Positions 46,711-55,837 of a stretch of DNA of 64,000 nucleotides are shown here, in pieces. The stretch is from contig NZ_CP113054.1 in the NCBI RefSeq assembly GCF_026625605.1, forward strand, positions 3,162,001 through 3,226,000, written 5' to 3'. How positions within the stretch are numbered: the first letter of the stretch is position 1; every line of letters starts with the position of its first letter. Source of the DNA: Luteolibacter sp. SL250 (GTDB lineage Bacteria; Verrucomicrobiota; Verrucomicrobiia; Verrucomicrobiales; Akkermansiaceae). The notes under the pieces were generated by a model, which was given only the letters and a program-made list of their open reading frames with translations, had not been told where the DNA came from and searched no databases. The position numbers and the translations under genes are program-made.

Positions 46711-47451
46711 ATGAACGGAAAACCCTTCCCCATTCCTTTCGTCCTCCCGATCTGTGCGGCGTGCATCAGCGTGTCAGGAACCGCCTCAGGCGCGGTTCTC
46801 GCCAACTACGCTTTTGCCAGTGGATCCGCCACTTCCACCGATACTGACATCACCAGCACGGCATCGAACATCAGTCTTACGAATGGGGACAACACCGGCA
46901 CCACCACCGGAACAGGGGGCGTCACTGGCGCCGGTATTTCCTCGTCCTCGCATATGTTTTATTTCCGGACCAGCGGTCTGAAAACAAATGAGGGCGATGC
47001 GGTCACCGCGCCCGACTACATCTCTTTCACCTTCACCCCCACTGCCGGGACTTCCTACAACCTCCAGACCATCACCCTCGATTTCGGAGGCTCGAATGCC
47101 GGTGGATCCGCGCCCGGTTATACGTCCTACGCCTTCCTCCGCAGCAGTCTGGGAGACACCCCCTACTCCACCAACATCGGCTCCACCATCTCCCGCGATG
47201 TTCCAGGCCCGGGTGCCGGAGATGTCTATAATCTCGCGCAGGAAACCTTCACCTTCACGGATCCCGCGTTCGCCAATGTCACTGCACCGGTAACCTTCCG
47301 TCTCTATATGTATGCATCAAGCAATGCCGAGTCGCTTCAGATCCTCCGTCTGGACAACCTGCGTCTCAACGGCGCGGCGGTTCCGGAGCCTGCCTCCGCG
47401 CTCGCCCTTGCCCTCAGCCTCGGCACGACCGTCCTGCGCCGCCGCCGCTGA
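46711..47451 (+). CDS. PEP-CTERM sorted secreted protein
   Basis: This 246-residue protein has a signal peptide (about 8-28, ending in GTASGA), a low-complexity Thr/Ser/Gly-rich beta body with SSSSHMFYFRTSGLK and SISFTFTPTAGTSY-like patterns, and a C-terminal PEP-CTERM: PEPASALALALSLG, a hydrophobic stretch and RRRR. Like the gene at 19134 it should be processed by an exosortase encoded elsewhere. The passenger domain is not recognised. Confidence 0.88.
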   Translation: MNGKPFPIPFVLPICAACISVSGTASGAVLANYAFASGSATSTDTDITSTASNISLTNGDNTGTTTGTGGVTGAGISSSSHMFYFRTSGLKTNEGDAVTAPDYISFTFTPTAGTSYNLQTITLDFGGSNAGGSAPGYTSYAFLRSSLGDTPYSTNIGSTISRDVPGPGAGDVYNLAQETFTFTDPAFANVTAPVTFRLYMYASSNAESLQILRLDNLRLNGAAVPEPASALALALSLGTTVLRRRR

Positions 47452-47469
47452 CCGGCCGGGTCCTCCCCC

Positions 47470-47826
47470 TCAACGGTAGGCACCTGCTGTATGGGGAGCG
47501 CTCCGCAACCGGAACTCCAGATCCCATTCCGTCGCCTGGATCGTGGCACCCGCCCCTCTCAGCGGAGATGAAGTGGCGGGAGCCGCATTCCGGTTCAGGC
47601 CGTCCCATGTCACGTTCACAAAGTCCCCCAGGCCCGTTCCGGCAATCGTGGGCATCCCGGCCGGAACGGAGCCAAAGGTGACATTTCCCGAAATCGTCGC
47701 CGTGCCCAATCCGGAGGGAGCATTAACGGCCTCCGCCGTCTGGCTGTAGCTGGCGTTGTTGGCGAAGATGATGCCCGTTCCCAGATTCGAGAGCCGCAGC
47801 ATCACATCACATCCCCGCTTGTTCAT
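47470..47826 (-). pseudogene. Orphan fragment of a secreted or surface protein
   Basis: A 118-codon frame with good coding bias reads LRLSNLGTGIIFANNASYSQTAE, TISGNVTFGSVPAGMPTIAG and WDGLNRNAAP. It is beta-rich, with no signal peptide, and the upstream frame is closed by a TGA just before the start, so it looks like the 3' remnant of a larger protein. It might instead be a short real gene. No family is recognised. Confidence 0.35.
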
Positions 47827-47991
47827 GCCCCCCTTTCACCAGAACTCCAGGTCCTGACCAACAGCGATTCGGCCCGCTCTCCGTCTCCCCCCCTTTGGCA
47901 AGCCGGAAATCCCCTGCGGCACCTGAATTTTCCGCACACCGCCTTTCGCTTGCCCCGCCCCGGCGGGAGGCCTCATTTTCCCCTCCGTCCC

Positions 47992-50289
47992 ATGACCCAC
48001 CTCGAAACCATCGCCCGCGAAACGGGCATCTCACTTTCCTCCGTCACCGCCACCTCGAAGCTCATCGCCGAAGGCGGCACCGTCCCTTTCATCTCCCGCT
48101 ACCGGAAGGAGCAAACCGGCTCCCTGGACGAGGTCCAGATCACCACCATCCGCGACCGCATGCTGCAACTGGCGGAGCTGGACAGCCGCCGCACCGCCGT
48201 CCTGAAGTCTCTGGAGGAGCGCAACCTGCTGACCGACGAGCTGAAAAAGAAGCTCAACGCCGCCACCACCCTCACCAGCGTGGAGGACATCTTCACCCCC
48301 TTCCGCCCGAAGCGCCAGACCCGCGCCACCAAGGCCATCGAGCGCGGCCTGACCCCGCTGGCCGACTGGCTGATGGAGAACCAATCCGCCGACCCCGCCG
48401 AGGAGGCCGCCAAGTTCGTCGATGCGGAGAAGGAAGTCCCCACCGCCGCCGACGCGCTGGCCGGTGCACGCGACATCATCGCGGAACGCGTGGCTGACGA
48501 CGCCGCACTCCGTGGCCGCGTGCGCAAGATCTACGAGGAGGAAGCCACCGTTTCCTCCAAGATCATGTATGGAAAGGAAGAGGAGGCGGACGCCCAGAAG
48601 TTCCGCGACTACTTCGAGTGGTCGGAGCCGTTCAAGGCCATCCCTTCCCACCGCATGCTGGCCATCCGCCGCGGCGAGAAGGAGGGCTTCCTCCTCATGC
48701 GCGTGGAGGTCCCGCTGGACCGCGTTTCCTCACAGGCCCTCCCGGACTGGGTGAATGGCTCCGGCGAAGGTGCGAAGAACGTCGCCCAAGCCGTCGAGGA
48801 CGGCTGCAAGCGCCTCCTAATGCCATCCATGGAGACGGAGGCCCGCTTGCTGGCGAAAAAGCGCGCGGATGAAACCGCCATCGCCGTCTTCGCCGAAAAC
48901 CTGCGCGAGCTGCTGCTGGCCTCCGCCCTCGGTGAGAAGCGCCTGCTCGCCATCGACCCCGGCTTCCGCACCGGCTGCAAGACCGTCGTCCTGGATCGCT
49001 CCGGAAAGCTCCTGCACCACACCGTACTCCACTGCACCGCAGGCTCCAACCACCAGCTCTACGAGGCCGCCAACGAGCTGGTCACGCTGCTGAAGAAATA
49101 CGATGTCGAGGCCATCGCCATCGGCAACGGCACCGCCAGCCGCGAGGCGGAGGCCTTCGTGAAGAAGCTGAAGGTCACCCAGCCGATCATCATCGTGAAT
49201 GAAAGTGGTGCCTCCATCTACTCCGCCTCCGACGTGGCCCGTGAGGAGTTCCCGAACGAGGACGTCACCGTCCGTGGTGCCGTCTCCATCGGCCGCCGCC
49301 TGATGGACCCGCTGGCGGAGCTGGTGAAGATCGACCCGAAGTCCATCGGCGTCGGCCAGTACCAGCACGACGTGGACCAGCGCCAGCTCAATGCCTCACT
49401 GGATGACACCGTCATTTCCTGCGTGAACGCCGTGGGCGTGGAGATCAACACCGCATCGAAGAAGCTCCTTTCCTATGTCTCCGGCCTCAATGCCTCCCTG
49501 GCGGAAAACATCGTCGCCTTCCGGAATGAGAACGGTGCCTTCACCTCCCGCGAGCAACTGAAGAAGGTGCCGCGCCTCGGTGACAAGGCCTTCGAGCAGG
49601 CCGCCGGATTCCTCCGCGTGCGCGGTGGCCAGCACCCGCTCGACTCCTCCGCCGTCCACCCGGAACGCTACCCGCTGGTGGAGCGCATGGCGGCAGACGC
49701 CGGATGCGAAGTCGTCGAGCTGCTGACCAACGAGGCCGCCCGCGAGAAGATCGACCTCAAGAAATACGTCAGCGAGGAAGTCGGCCTGCCGACGCTCCAG
49801 GACATCCTCAACGAGCTTGCCAAGCCCGGCCGCGACCCGCGGAAGCAGTTCGAGCTGTTCTCCTTCACCGATGGCGTGGAGAAACCGTCCGACCTCCAGG
49901 TGGGCATGAAGCTCCCCGGCATCGTCACCAACGTGACCGCCTTCGGCGCATTTGTGGATGTGGGCGTCCACCAGGACGGACTCGTCCACGTTTCCCAGCT
50001 CGCGGACCACTTCGTGCGCGATGCGTCGGAAGTCGTGAAGGTCGGCCAGAAGGTGCAGATCACCGTCATGGAGGTGGACCTGAAGCGCAACCGCATCGCC
50101 CTTTCCATGAAGTCCAAGCCGGACCTGGAAGGTGGCCGCCGCTCGGACGGTGGTGACCGGGATTCACGCCCCGGCGGCAACCGTCCGCGCCATCAGGGTG
50201 GCGGCGGTGGCAATGGAAACTTCCGCCCCAACAGCGCTCCGGGCAACGACTGGTTCTCCCAGGCGCTGAATCAGGCGAAGAAGAAGTGA
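47992..50289 (+). CDS. tex: RNA-binding transcriptional accessory protein Tex
   Basis: This 765-residue protein matches Tex: a helical N-terminal region (MTHLETIARETGI, FISRYRKEQTGSLDE), a YqgF/RNase H-like central domain (LLAIDPGFRTGCKTVVLD at about 320), an HhH region (about 490-560) and a C-terminal S1 RNA-binding domain (about 635-710; GIVTNVTAFGAFVDVGVHQDGLVHVSQL) with a Gly/Arg-rich tail. Tex binds nucleic acids and influences transcription and stress tolerance in several bacteria. It is complete and followed by a 21-bp inverted repeat. Confidence 0.94.
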   Translation: MTHLETIARETGISLSSVTATSKLIAEGGTVPFISRYRKEQTGSLDEVQITTIRDRMLQLAELDSRRTAVLKSLEERNLLTDELKKKLNAATTLTSVEDIFTPFRPKRQTRATKAIERGLTPLADWLMENQSADPAEEAAKFVDAEKEVPTAADALAGARDIIAERVADDAALRGRVRKIYEEEATVSSKIMYGKEEEADAQKFRDYFEWSEPFKAIPSHRMLAIRRGEKEGFLLMRVEVPLDRVSSQALPDWVNGSGEGAKNVAQAVEDGCKRLLMPSMETEARLLAKKRADETAIAVFAENLRELLLASALGEKRLLAIDPGFRTGCKTVVLDRSGKLLHHTVLHCTAGSNHQLYEAANELVTLLKKYDVEAIAIGNGTASREAEAFVKKLKVTQPIIIVNESGASIYSASDVAREEFPNEDVTVRGAVSIGRRLMDPLAELVKIDPKSIGVGQYQHDVDQRQLNASLDDTVISCVNAVGVEINTASKKLLSYVSGLNASLAENIVAFRNENGAFTSREQLKKVPRLGDKAFEQAAGFLRVRGGQHPLDSSAVHPERYPLVERMAADAGCEVVELLTNEAAREKIDLKKYVSEEVGLPTLQDILNELAKPGRDPRKQFELFSFTDGVEKPSDLQVGMKLPGIVTNVTAFGAFVDVGVHQDGLVHVSQLADHFVRDASEVVKVGQKVQITVMEVDLKRNRIALSMKSKPDLEGGRRSDGGDRDSRPGGNRPRHQGGGGGNGNFRPNSAPGNDWFSQALNQAKKK

Positions 50290-50336
50290 TGGGAGGGGTG
50301 GCCGAAGTCGTGAGACGTCCGGCTGCGAGACTCTAC

Positions 50337-50406
50337 GGAGCGCGGACTTCAGTCCGCTTGGTTTCGCATGGGCGGATTCTATGGGGCGGACTGAAGTCCG
50401 CGCTCC
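50337..50406. repeat. 21-bp perfect inverted repeat with 28-bp spacer
   Basis: The arms 50337-50357 and 50386-50406 are exact reverse complements, and each contains the 16-bp sub-palindrome GCGGACTTCAGTCCGC. The element sits downstream of tex and before dnaG (convergent) and fits a REP-like or mini mobile element. No T-run is attached. Confidence 0.7.
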
Positions 50407-50480
50407 AACAAGTCCAACCAATGCTTCTCCGTCAGTTGCCGTCCACCCCGCCGAATCTCTCACGAGATTCGCTACCACCC

Positions 50481-52394
50481 CTACCCCTCTTTCTTCTCCC
50501 ACTTCTTCTTCCAGGCCGCTTCCTTCGGCTTATAGGTGGAGGCGGCGAGCTGGTCGTCGAATTCGAAGCGCTGGATGCCCTTCATCAGGGCGCTGATCTC
50601 CTTCGCTTCTTCCAGGAGCAGCTTCAGCCGTTCCGGGGACAGGCCCGGCTCGCGCATCGCCGCCTTCACCGCGGCATCGCGCTTCTGGATCACCACGGAG
50701 GAAAGTGCGGTCAGCGCGTGCTCCGCGCTCTGGATGCCGTTCTCATCCCCTGCCTCCCAGCGGCTTGCCTCCTTCGACAAAGCCAGCCTGTCGGACTCCG
50801 GCAAGCCCAGCATGAAGGTGTTCAGTGCGGAGGGTGATGCGGGATCCGGTGCGGATGCCAGGATGCGCTCCAGCAGTGGGATGCCCTCCACCCAGCGGTC
50901 CGCCTCATGCAGGGTCTCGAACTGCTCCGCCAGGAAATGCTGCGCCATCCCGGAGGACAGGGCGAGGTGGCAGAGCGCGCTGACGATGCTGTGGAGCGGC
51001 GTCGGTTCCGCCACGGGCCGGTCCGTCTCCTTCTGGAAGCCTTCCCGTTTCGGGAACTTCTTCACTTTGGCGATGGACTCCCGCAGCGCGGCGGCGGAGA
51101 TGCCCAGGTGGGTGGCCACCACGTTGATCTGGTGGTCCCGCGCCGCATGGTCGCTCATGGCCGCCAGTGCCTCCACACTCTGGTTCGTCACCGCCGTCCT
51201 CTGCGCCGCCGTGTCCAGCGTCCCCAGCGACTTCGCGCGGCCCAACTTGGAATCGAAAAAGTCCTTCGCCTCCGTGATCAGCTTCCGGAACGCCTCCGCG
51301 CCGTGGGCCTTGATGTAGGAGTCAGGATCATCCCCCGGCGGCATCTCCACCACCTTCGCGCTCATGCCGGCGGCCACCAGTTCCTTGAACGCTTTCTCCG
51401 ACGCCTCGATGCCCGCACCGTCCGCGTCATAGCAGAGGACCACGTTGCTGATGTAGCGTTTCAGGATCCGCGCGTGTTGCGTGGTGAGGGCGGTGCCCTG
51501 CGTGGCGATGGCGTTGTCGATCCCCGCCTCATGGCAGCAGATCGTGTCAAGCTGGCCTTCGCAGAGCAGCGCGAACTTCTCCTTCAAGATGGACTTCTTC
51601 GCACGGTCCAGTGCGAACAGGACGCTGGATTTCTTGAAAATGGCCGTCTCCGGTGAGTTCTGGTACTTCCCGCCCTGCTGGTCCTCGCGCAGCTTCCGCC
51701 CGCTGAAGCCGATCACGTCGCCGATCTCGTTGCAGATCGGGAACATCAGCCGGTCCGTGAAACGGATGTAGAGTCCCGCGCGCGGGTTCCCTTCCTCCTT
51801 CAGTCCGGCGAGACCCGCCGCCTCCAGCTCCCGGCCGGTGAATTTCTTCGCCTTCACCCATTCCTTGAAAACCCGTGAATCGCGGGGCATCCAACCCACC
51901 TGCCAGCGCACTGCCATCTCCTTCCCGAAGCCGCGGGACTTCATGTAGGCGCGGGCGTGCCGTGCCTCCGGGTCCGTCAGCAGACGTTCGTGCATGAACG
52001 CCGCCGCCTCCCGGTGCAGGTCCATCAGCCGTCCCTTCGACCGCCGGTCCGCATCCGCCTGGGGATCGAACGTCTCCACGATGGGCACGTTCGCCTTCGC
52101 CGCCAGCTTCCTGATGGCCTCCACGAAGGGCAGGTTCTCATACTCCATCACGAAGCCGATGGCACTACCGTGCTTGCCGCAGCCGAAGCAATGGAAGCTC
52201 TGCCGCGTGGGGCTGACCGTGAACGACGGCGTCTTCTCATGGTGGAACGGGCAGTTCGCCTTGAACGCCGAACCCATCCGCTTCAGCGGGATATAGGAAT
52301 TGATCAGATCGACGATGTCCGTCGAATCCAGCACCTTCTGAATCGTCTCGTTGGGGATCTGCGCCACGTTCCGGGGGCAGAGTATGAACACCAT
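50481..52394 (-). CDS. dnaG: DNA primase DnaG
   Basis: DnaG makes RNA primers for replication. The 637-residue protein has an N-terminal CHC2-type zinc finger (Cys48, His51, Cys69, Cys72, around CPFHHEKTPSF and FHCFGCG). Next comes the primase core with VIGFSGRKL and a Toprim-type region (FALLCEGQLDTI and the YDADGAG loop), then a C-terminal helicase-binding helical region. The start at 52394 keeps a normal short leader; an in-frame upstream Met at 52463 is unlikely. It lies upstream of, and convergent with, tex, and 135 bases from tRNA-Phe. Confidence 0.94.
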   Translation of the reverse strand: MVFILCPRNVAQIPNETIQKVLDSTDIVDLINSYIPLKRMGSAFKANCPFHHEKTPSFTVSPTRQSFHCFGCGKHGSAIGFVMEYENLPFVEAIRKLAAKANVPIVETFDPQADADRRSKGRLMDLHREAAAFMHERLLTDPEARHARAYMKSRGFGKEMAVRWQVGWMPRDSRVFKEWVKAKKFTGRELEAAGLAGLKEEGNPRAGLYIRFTDRLMFPICNEIGDVIGFSGRKLREDQQGGKYQNSPETAIFKKSSVLFALDRAKKSILKEKFALLCEGQLDTICCHEAGIDNAIATQGTALTTQHARILKRYISNVVLCYDADGAGIEASEKAFKELVAAGMSAKVVEMPPGDDPDSYIKAHGAEAFRKLITEAKDFFDSKLGRAKSLGTLDTAAQRTAVTNQSVEALAAMSDHAARDHQINVVATHLGISAAALRESIAKVKKFPKREGFQKETDRPVAEPTPLHSIVSALCHLALSSGMAQHFLAEQFETLHEADRWVEGIPLLERILASAPDPASPSALNTFMLGLPESDRLALSKEASRWEAGDENGIQSAEHALTALSSVVIQKRDAAVKAAMREPGLSPERLKLLLEEAKEISALMKGIQRFEFDDQLAASTYKPKEAAWKKKWEKKEG

Positions 52395-52529
52395 CACCCG
52401 GCCCGGAAATGGAAAAAACCATCCGTCTGCGGAATGCGGTGAATCAGGGAGAAAGCAGGCCATCCGGCCAATCTCCAGCGCGGCTTTTCTTTCGCAGCGC
52501 GGTCTCCGGCAACTTGCTGGAGGTCAAGG

Positions 52530-52605
52530 TGGTGGCCCAACTCGGATTCGAACCAAGGACACGTAAATTTTCAATCTACTGCTCTACCAACTGAGCTATT
52601 GGGCC
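52530..52605 (-). tRNA. tRNA-Phe (GAA)
   Basis: A 76-base cloverleaf with encoded CCA. On the minus strand the acceptor is GGCCCAA/TTGGGCC, the D arm GCTC...GAGC, the anticodon loop TTGAAAA with anticodon GAA, and the T arm carries GGTTCGAATCC. All pairs look sound. It is separate from other tRNAs. Confidence 0.95.
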
Positions 52606-52636
52606 TTACCTTTCCTGCCCTCGCGGGCGGGCCGCG

Positions 52637-52666
52637 AAACTAAGAGGCACCCCACGGTTTTGACAA
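52637..52666 (-). promoter_or_regulatory. Candidate sigma-70-like promoter of tRNA-Phe
   Basis: On the minus strand TTGTCA (5 of 6 to consensus) lies 18 bases before TAGTTT (3 of 6), about 30 bases upstream of the tRNA start. Weak -10 match and a low-certainty call. Confidence 0.3.
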
Positions 52667-52797
52667 CCGGAAAATGAAAAGAATTTCAGATTTCTTCCGT
52701 ACGGCGGTTGCCCGTCTCTAACAGCCCACCGGATCGACGTCCGCCACCCGCTTTAAATCAGGTTGATCCACCGCCATCCGGCGTTCAGCTTGCGGGC

Positions 52798-53346
52798 ATG
52801 TCTGACATCAAAATCACGCTCCACACGACCGCCGGTGACATCGACGCCACCCTCTACGGCTCGAAGGCACCGATGACGGTTTCCAATTTCCTGAACCTCG
52901 GCAAGCGGGGCTACTACAACAACGTGGCCTTCCACCGCGTGATCGAGGGCTTCATGCTCCAGGGTGGCGACCCGACCGAAAGCGGCCGTGGTGGTCCGGG
53001 CTACAAGTTCGGCGATGAGTTCCACCCTGAGCTGCGCCACCGCGCGCCGGGCGTGTTCTCCATGGCGAACGCCGGACCGGGCACCAACGGCTCCCAGTTC
53101 TTCATCACCACCACCCCCACCCCATTCCTGGACAACCGCCACTCCGTCTTCGGCCAGGTGACCAACGGCATGGACGTCGTCGGCAAGATCACCGGCAAGA
53201 ACAACACCGGCGAGCGCGGCTGCAAGTTCAACGGCGTGGGCGACAAGATCACCGGCATCACCATCCACGACGACACCACCTCCCTCTTCGAGTCCCAGAA
53301 GGACAACCTGGAACACTGGAACTCCATCCTCGACAAGGCGAAGTAA
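52798..53346 (+). CDS. Cyclophilin-type peptidyl-prolyl isomerase
   Basis: This 182-residue protein speeds cis-trans proline isomerisation. It has FHRVIEGFMLQGGDPT, GPGTNGSQFFITTTPTPFLDNRHSVFG and the active Arg in FHRV, all typical of the cyclophilin core. There is no signal peptide, so it is probably cytoplasmic. A terminator hairpin follows. The start at 52798 is the only Met close to the family N-terminus. Confidence 0.95.
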   Translation: MSDIKITLHTTAGDIDATLYGSKAPMTVSNFLNLGKRGYYNNVAFHRVIEGFMLQGGDPTESGRGGPGYKFGDEFHPELRHRAPGVFSMANAGPGTNGSQFFITTTPTPFLDNRHSVFGQVTNGMDVVGKITGKNNTGERGCKFNGVGDKITGITIHDDTTSLFESQKDNLEHWNSILDKAK

Positions 53347-53370
53347 GATTTCCCTTCAGCCTTTTCCGAA

Positions 53371-53402
53371 AAGCCCGGCGGGATCGTTCCTTCCGGGCTT
53401 TT
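53371..53402 (+). terminator. Rho-independent terminator of the cyclophilin gene
   Basis: AAGCCCGG pairs with CCGGGCTT over a 14-base loop and is followed by TTCC, 25 bases after the stop codon. Short T-run, moderate confidence. Confidence 0.6.
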
Positions 53403-53449
53403 CCTTGCCGGTGGCAAGCCTGCCCCCATCACCATGGCCACCACCGTAC

Positions 53450-53481
53450 AAAAAAACCGCCGTCCCGGGAAGGGACGGCGG
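53450..53481 (-). terminator. Rho-independent terminator of the repeat lipoprotein gene
   Basis: On the minus strand CCGCCGTCCC-TTCCC-GGGACGGCGG is followed by TTTTTTT, 26 bases after the lipoprotein stop codon. Confidence 0.9.
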
Positions 53482-53506
53482 CAGAGCCAATGGACCCGGG
53501 GTGCTA

Positions 53507-53905
53507 CTATTGTGGAGCAGGTGCCGGAACCGGGGTCGGTTCAGGAGCCGGCGCCGGGGCTGGCTCAGGAGCGGGTGCTGGTGGCGCGGGTGGCGGGCTG
53601 ACAGCTTCCTCCACCTTTGCGGCGGCTTCCTTGGTCGCCTCGACAGCCTTGTCAGCGGCTTCCTTGGTGGCGTCGACGGCCTTGTCGGCGGCTTCCTTGG
53701 CGGCATCCGCCGCATCGCTGCCGGCTTCCTTGGTCGCTTCGGCGGCCTTTTCGGCGGTGTCCTTCGCTGCGTCCACGGCCTTGTCGGCGGCTTCCTTGGT
53801 TTCTTCAACCGCAGCCTTCGCTTCTTCGCTCAGTTCGGCTTTTTTCTCACAGGAGGCGAAAAGGAGCGGCAGCGCCAAGGCTGGAATCCAGAGTTTCAGT
53901 TTCAT
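53507..53905 (-). CDS. Repeat-rich lipoprotein (11-residue amphipathic repeats)
   Basis: This 132-residue lipoprotein has signal and lipobox LFASC (Cys19), then about eight tandem 11-residue repeats of the type EATKEAADKAV (about 27-100), then a Pro/Ala/Glu tail (PAPEPAPAPAPEPTPVP). The repeats would form an amphipathic helix or coiled coil, like LEA or apolipoprotein repeats. It may be tethered to the outer membrane and span toward the peptidoglycan. No named family is recognised. Confidence 0.8.
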   Translation of the reverse strand: MKLKLWIPALALPLLFASCEKKAELSEEAKAAVEETKEAADKAVDAAKDTAEKAAEATKEAGSDAADAAKEAADKAVDATKEAADKAVEATKEAAAKVEEAVSPPPAPPAPAPEPAPAPAPEPTPVPAPAPQ

Positions 53906-54060
53906 GGTATTATTTATGTTTTGTTGGTTGGGAGGCCCGGAGATCCGGGGACCATCACCAACGTAGGCCTCTATACGGAGTCCGTCAAAGAAAGTTGCAC
54001 AACTTTCTCCCCGGAACCTTCGGACTTGCACAAGCGGGGGGCGGGAGCCATGGAAGGGGC

Positions 54061-54825
54061 ATGGAGCGTTGGATGCTGCTGGCCGCCACCCTTCTCGCAC
54101 TGGCGGGTGGGGTCTGGGGTGTTGTGTCCGTCCGCCATGGCGACCGGAACCGGTGGACGGTGTTGTGGATGATCGGGGCCTTTCTCTTCCAACTGGGATT
54201 CCTTTCCCTGCGCGGGCAGATGCGCGGCGCCTGCCCGCTGGGTGACTGGGGCGAGCGCCTGGCCTACCTCTCCTGGTCCCTGACCCTTTTCTACATCCTG
54301 GTGGGCCCGGCCTACCGGATCTCCCTGCTGGGGGTCTTCACCGCCCCGGTGGTGGTCATTTTCCAGAGCATCGCCCTGATTCCCGGCATGCTCCATCCTT
54401 CCCCCGCCCGTGTGCTGAACACCACGGCCTGGGGGGAAACCCACTCCGCCACTTCCGTTCTCAGCTACGGGGCGTTCGCACTGGCCGCCGTGGCGGGGAT
54501 CATGTTCCTGGTGCTGGACCGGCAGTTGAAGGAGCACCACCTGAAGGGCGGTTTGTTCAAGAACCTGCCTCCCGTCAGGGAGTTGCTGGTATCCGTGGAG
54601 CGGCTGCTGTGGCTCGGGCTCGGGCTGCTGACCGCCGGGATCATCGCAGGGCTGCTCATGCCGCACGATGGGCTGAACGGCCACTTCATCGCGGCGCTCG
54701 CGGTCTGGGCGGGGTACGCGATCCTGTTGGTAATGAAAAGGGTTCGCGGATTGACCGGGCGAAGGATTTCCTCCGCGTCAGTGGTATTGTTCGTCATGTC
54801 ACTGCTGGTTTTCGCATTCGTCTGA
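54061..54825 (+). CDS. HemX/CcsA-like cytochrome c assembly membrane protein
   Basis: This 254-residue protein has about eight transmembrane helices and resembles the CcsA/HemX (YpjD-like) family, with TTAWGETHSATSVLSYGAFALAAVAGIMFLV in place of the usual tryptophan-rich region. Because it overlaps hemA by one base (TGATG), it is most likely HemX, a membrane partner often found before hemA and implicated in controlling its level. First gene of the tetrapyrrole operon; heme handling is inference. Confidence 0.85.
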   Translation: MERWMLLAATLLALAGGVWGVVSVRHGDRNRWTVLWMIGAFLFQLGFLSLRGQMRGACPLGDWGERLAYLSWSLTLFYILVGPAYRISLLGVFTAPVVVIFQSIALIPGMLHPSPARVLNTTAWGETHSATSVLSYGAFALAAVAGIMFLVLDRQLKEHHLKGGLFKNLPPVRELLVSVERLLWLGLGLLTAGIIAGLLMPHDGLNGHFIAALAVWAGYAILLVMKRVRGLTGRRISSASVVLFVMSLLVFAFV

Positions 54826-55835
54826 TGGAACTCGCCTGCCTGGGACTGAATCACCGGACCGCCCCCGTTGAGGTGCGTGAGCGCTTCGCCGTGGGCACGA
54901 CCAAGCTGGGTGAGGCAGCCGACGAACTGACCCGGATCGCACAGGTGGCGGAGGGCGTGGTCATCTCCACCTGCAACCGCACGGAGTTCTACGTCGCCGC
55001 GGACAGCGGACGGACCGCCCTCCAGCGGCTGGAAGCCGGACTGGCCACCCGCCAGAACCTCGCCCCGGACGACCTGACCCATTTCTACCGGCTTGAGAAA
55101 CACGACGCGGCGAAGCACCTCTGCCAGGTCGTCAGCGGACTGGACTCCATGGTTCTCGGAGAGACGGAGATCTTCGGCCAGGTGAAGCAGTCCTATGATG
55201 CCGCGCTGAAGGCGGGCACCACCGGCGGCATCCTCAACCGCGTCTTCCAGCGCGCTTTCGGCATCGGCAAGAAAGTCCGCACCCAGACCTCCATCCAGGA
55301 AGGTTCGACGTCCATCGGTAATGTGGCGGTGGATCTGGCGGAGAAAATCTTCGGCCACCTGCAGGACAGCCAGGTCATGATCCTGGGTGCAGGGGAAATG
55401 AGCCGCCTCACCGCACAAGCGCTCGTTTCCCGCGGCGCGCGCTCCATCTTCGTGACGAACCGTTCCTACGAGCGGGCCGAAGAACTGGCCCACGAAATGG
55501 GAGGCAGGGCGGTCCGCTTTGATGACTGGCACCGGGTGCTGGCGGATGTGGACGTCGTCATTTCCTCCACGGGTGCGCCCCATGCCATCATCCACCGGGC
55601 GGACGTGGAGAAGATCCGCCGCGCGCGGAAGTTCCGTCCGCTCTTCTTCATCGACATCGCCGTGCCGCGGGACATCGAACCCTCCGTGGGCGAAATCGAG
55701 GAAGTCTACCTTTACGACATCGACACGCTGGAGCAACTGGCGGAAGAAGCGCGTGTGCGCCGCCGCCGCCAGATCGAGGAATGCGAACGCATCATCGAAG
55801 CGGAACTCACCAAACTCAATCTCCCAGGCACCTGA
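54825..55835 (+). CDS. hemA: Glutamyl-tRNA reductase
   Basis: HemA reduces glutamyl-tRNA to glutamate-1-semialdehyde with NADPH, the committed step of C5 tetrapyrrole synthesis. The 336-residue protein has the catalytic Cys50 in VVISTCNRTEFY, LGETEIFGQVKQSY, the NADPH fold VMILGAGEMSRLTA and IDIAVPRDIEP. It is shorter than many family members (about 420), as the C-terminal dimerisation region is reduced to a short Arg-rich helix. Translational coupling to hemX is through TGATG, and hemC starts 2 bases after its stop. Confidence 0.95.
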   Translation: MELACLGLNHRTAPVEVRERFAVGTTKLGEAADELTRIAQVAEGVVISTCNRTEFYVAADSGRTALQRLEAGLATRQNLAPDDLTHFYRLEKHDAAKHLCQVVSGLDSMVLGETEIFGQVKQSYDAALKAGTTGGILNRVFQRAFGIGKKVRTQTSIQEGSTSIGNVAVDLAEKIFGHLQDSQVMILGAGEMSRLTAQALVSRGARSIFVTNRSYERAEELAHEMGGRAVRFDDWHRVLADVDVVISSTGAPHAIIHRADVEKIRRARKFRPLFFIDIAVPRDIEPSVGEIEEVYLYDIDTLEQLAEEARVRRRRQIEECERIIEAELTKLNLPGT

Positions 55836-55837
55836 AA

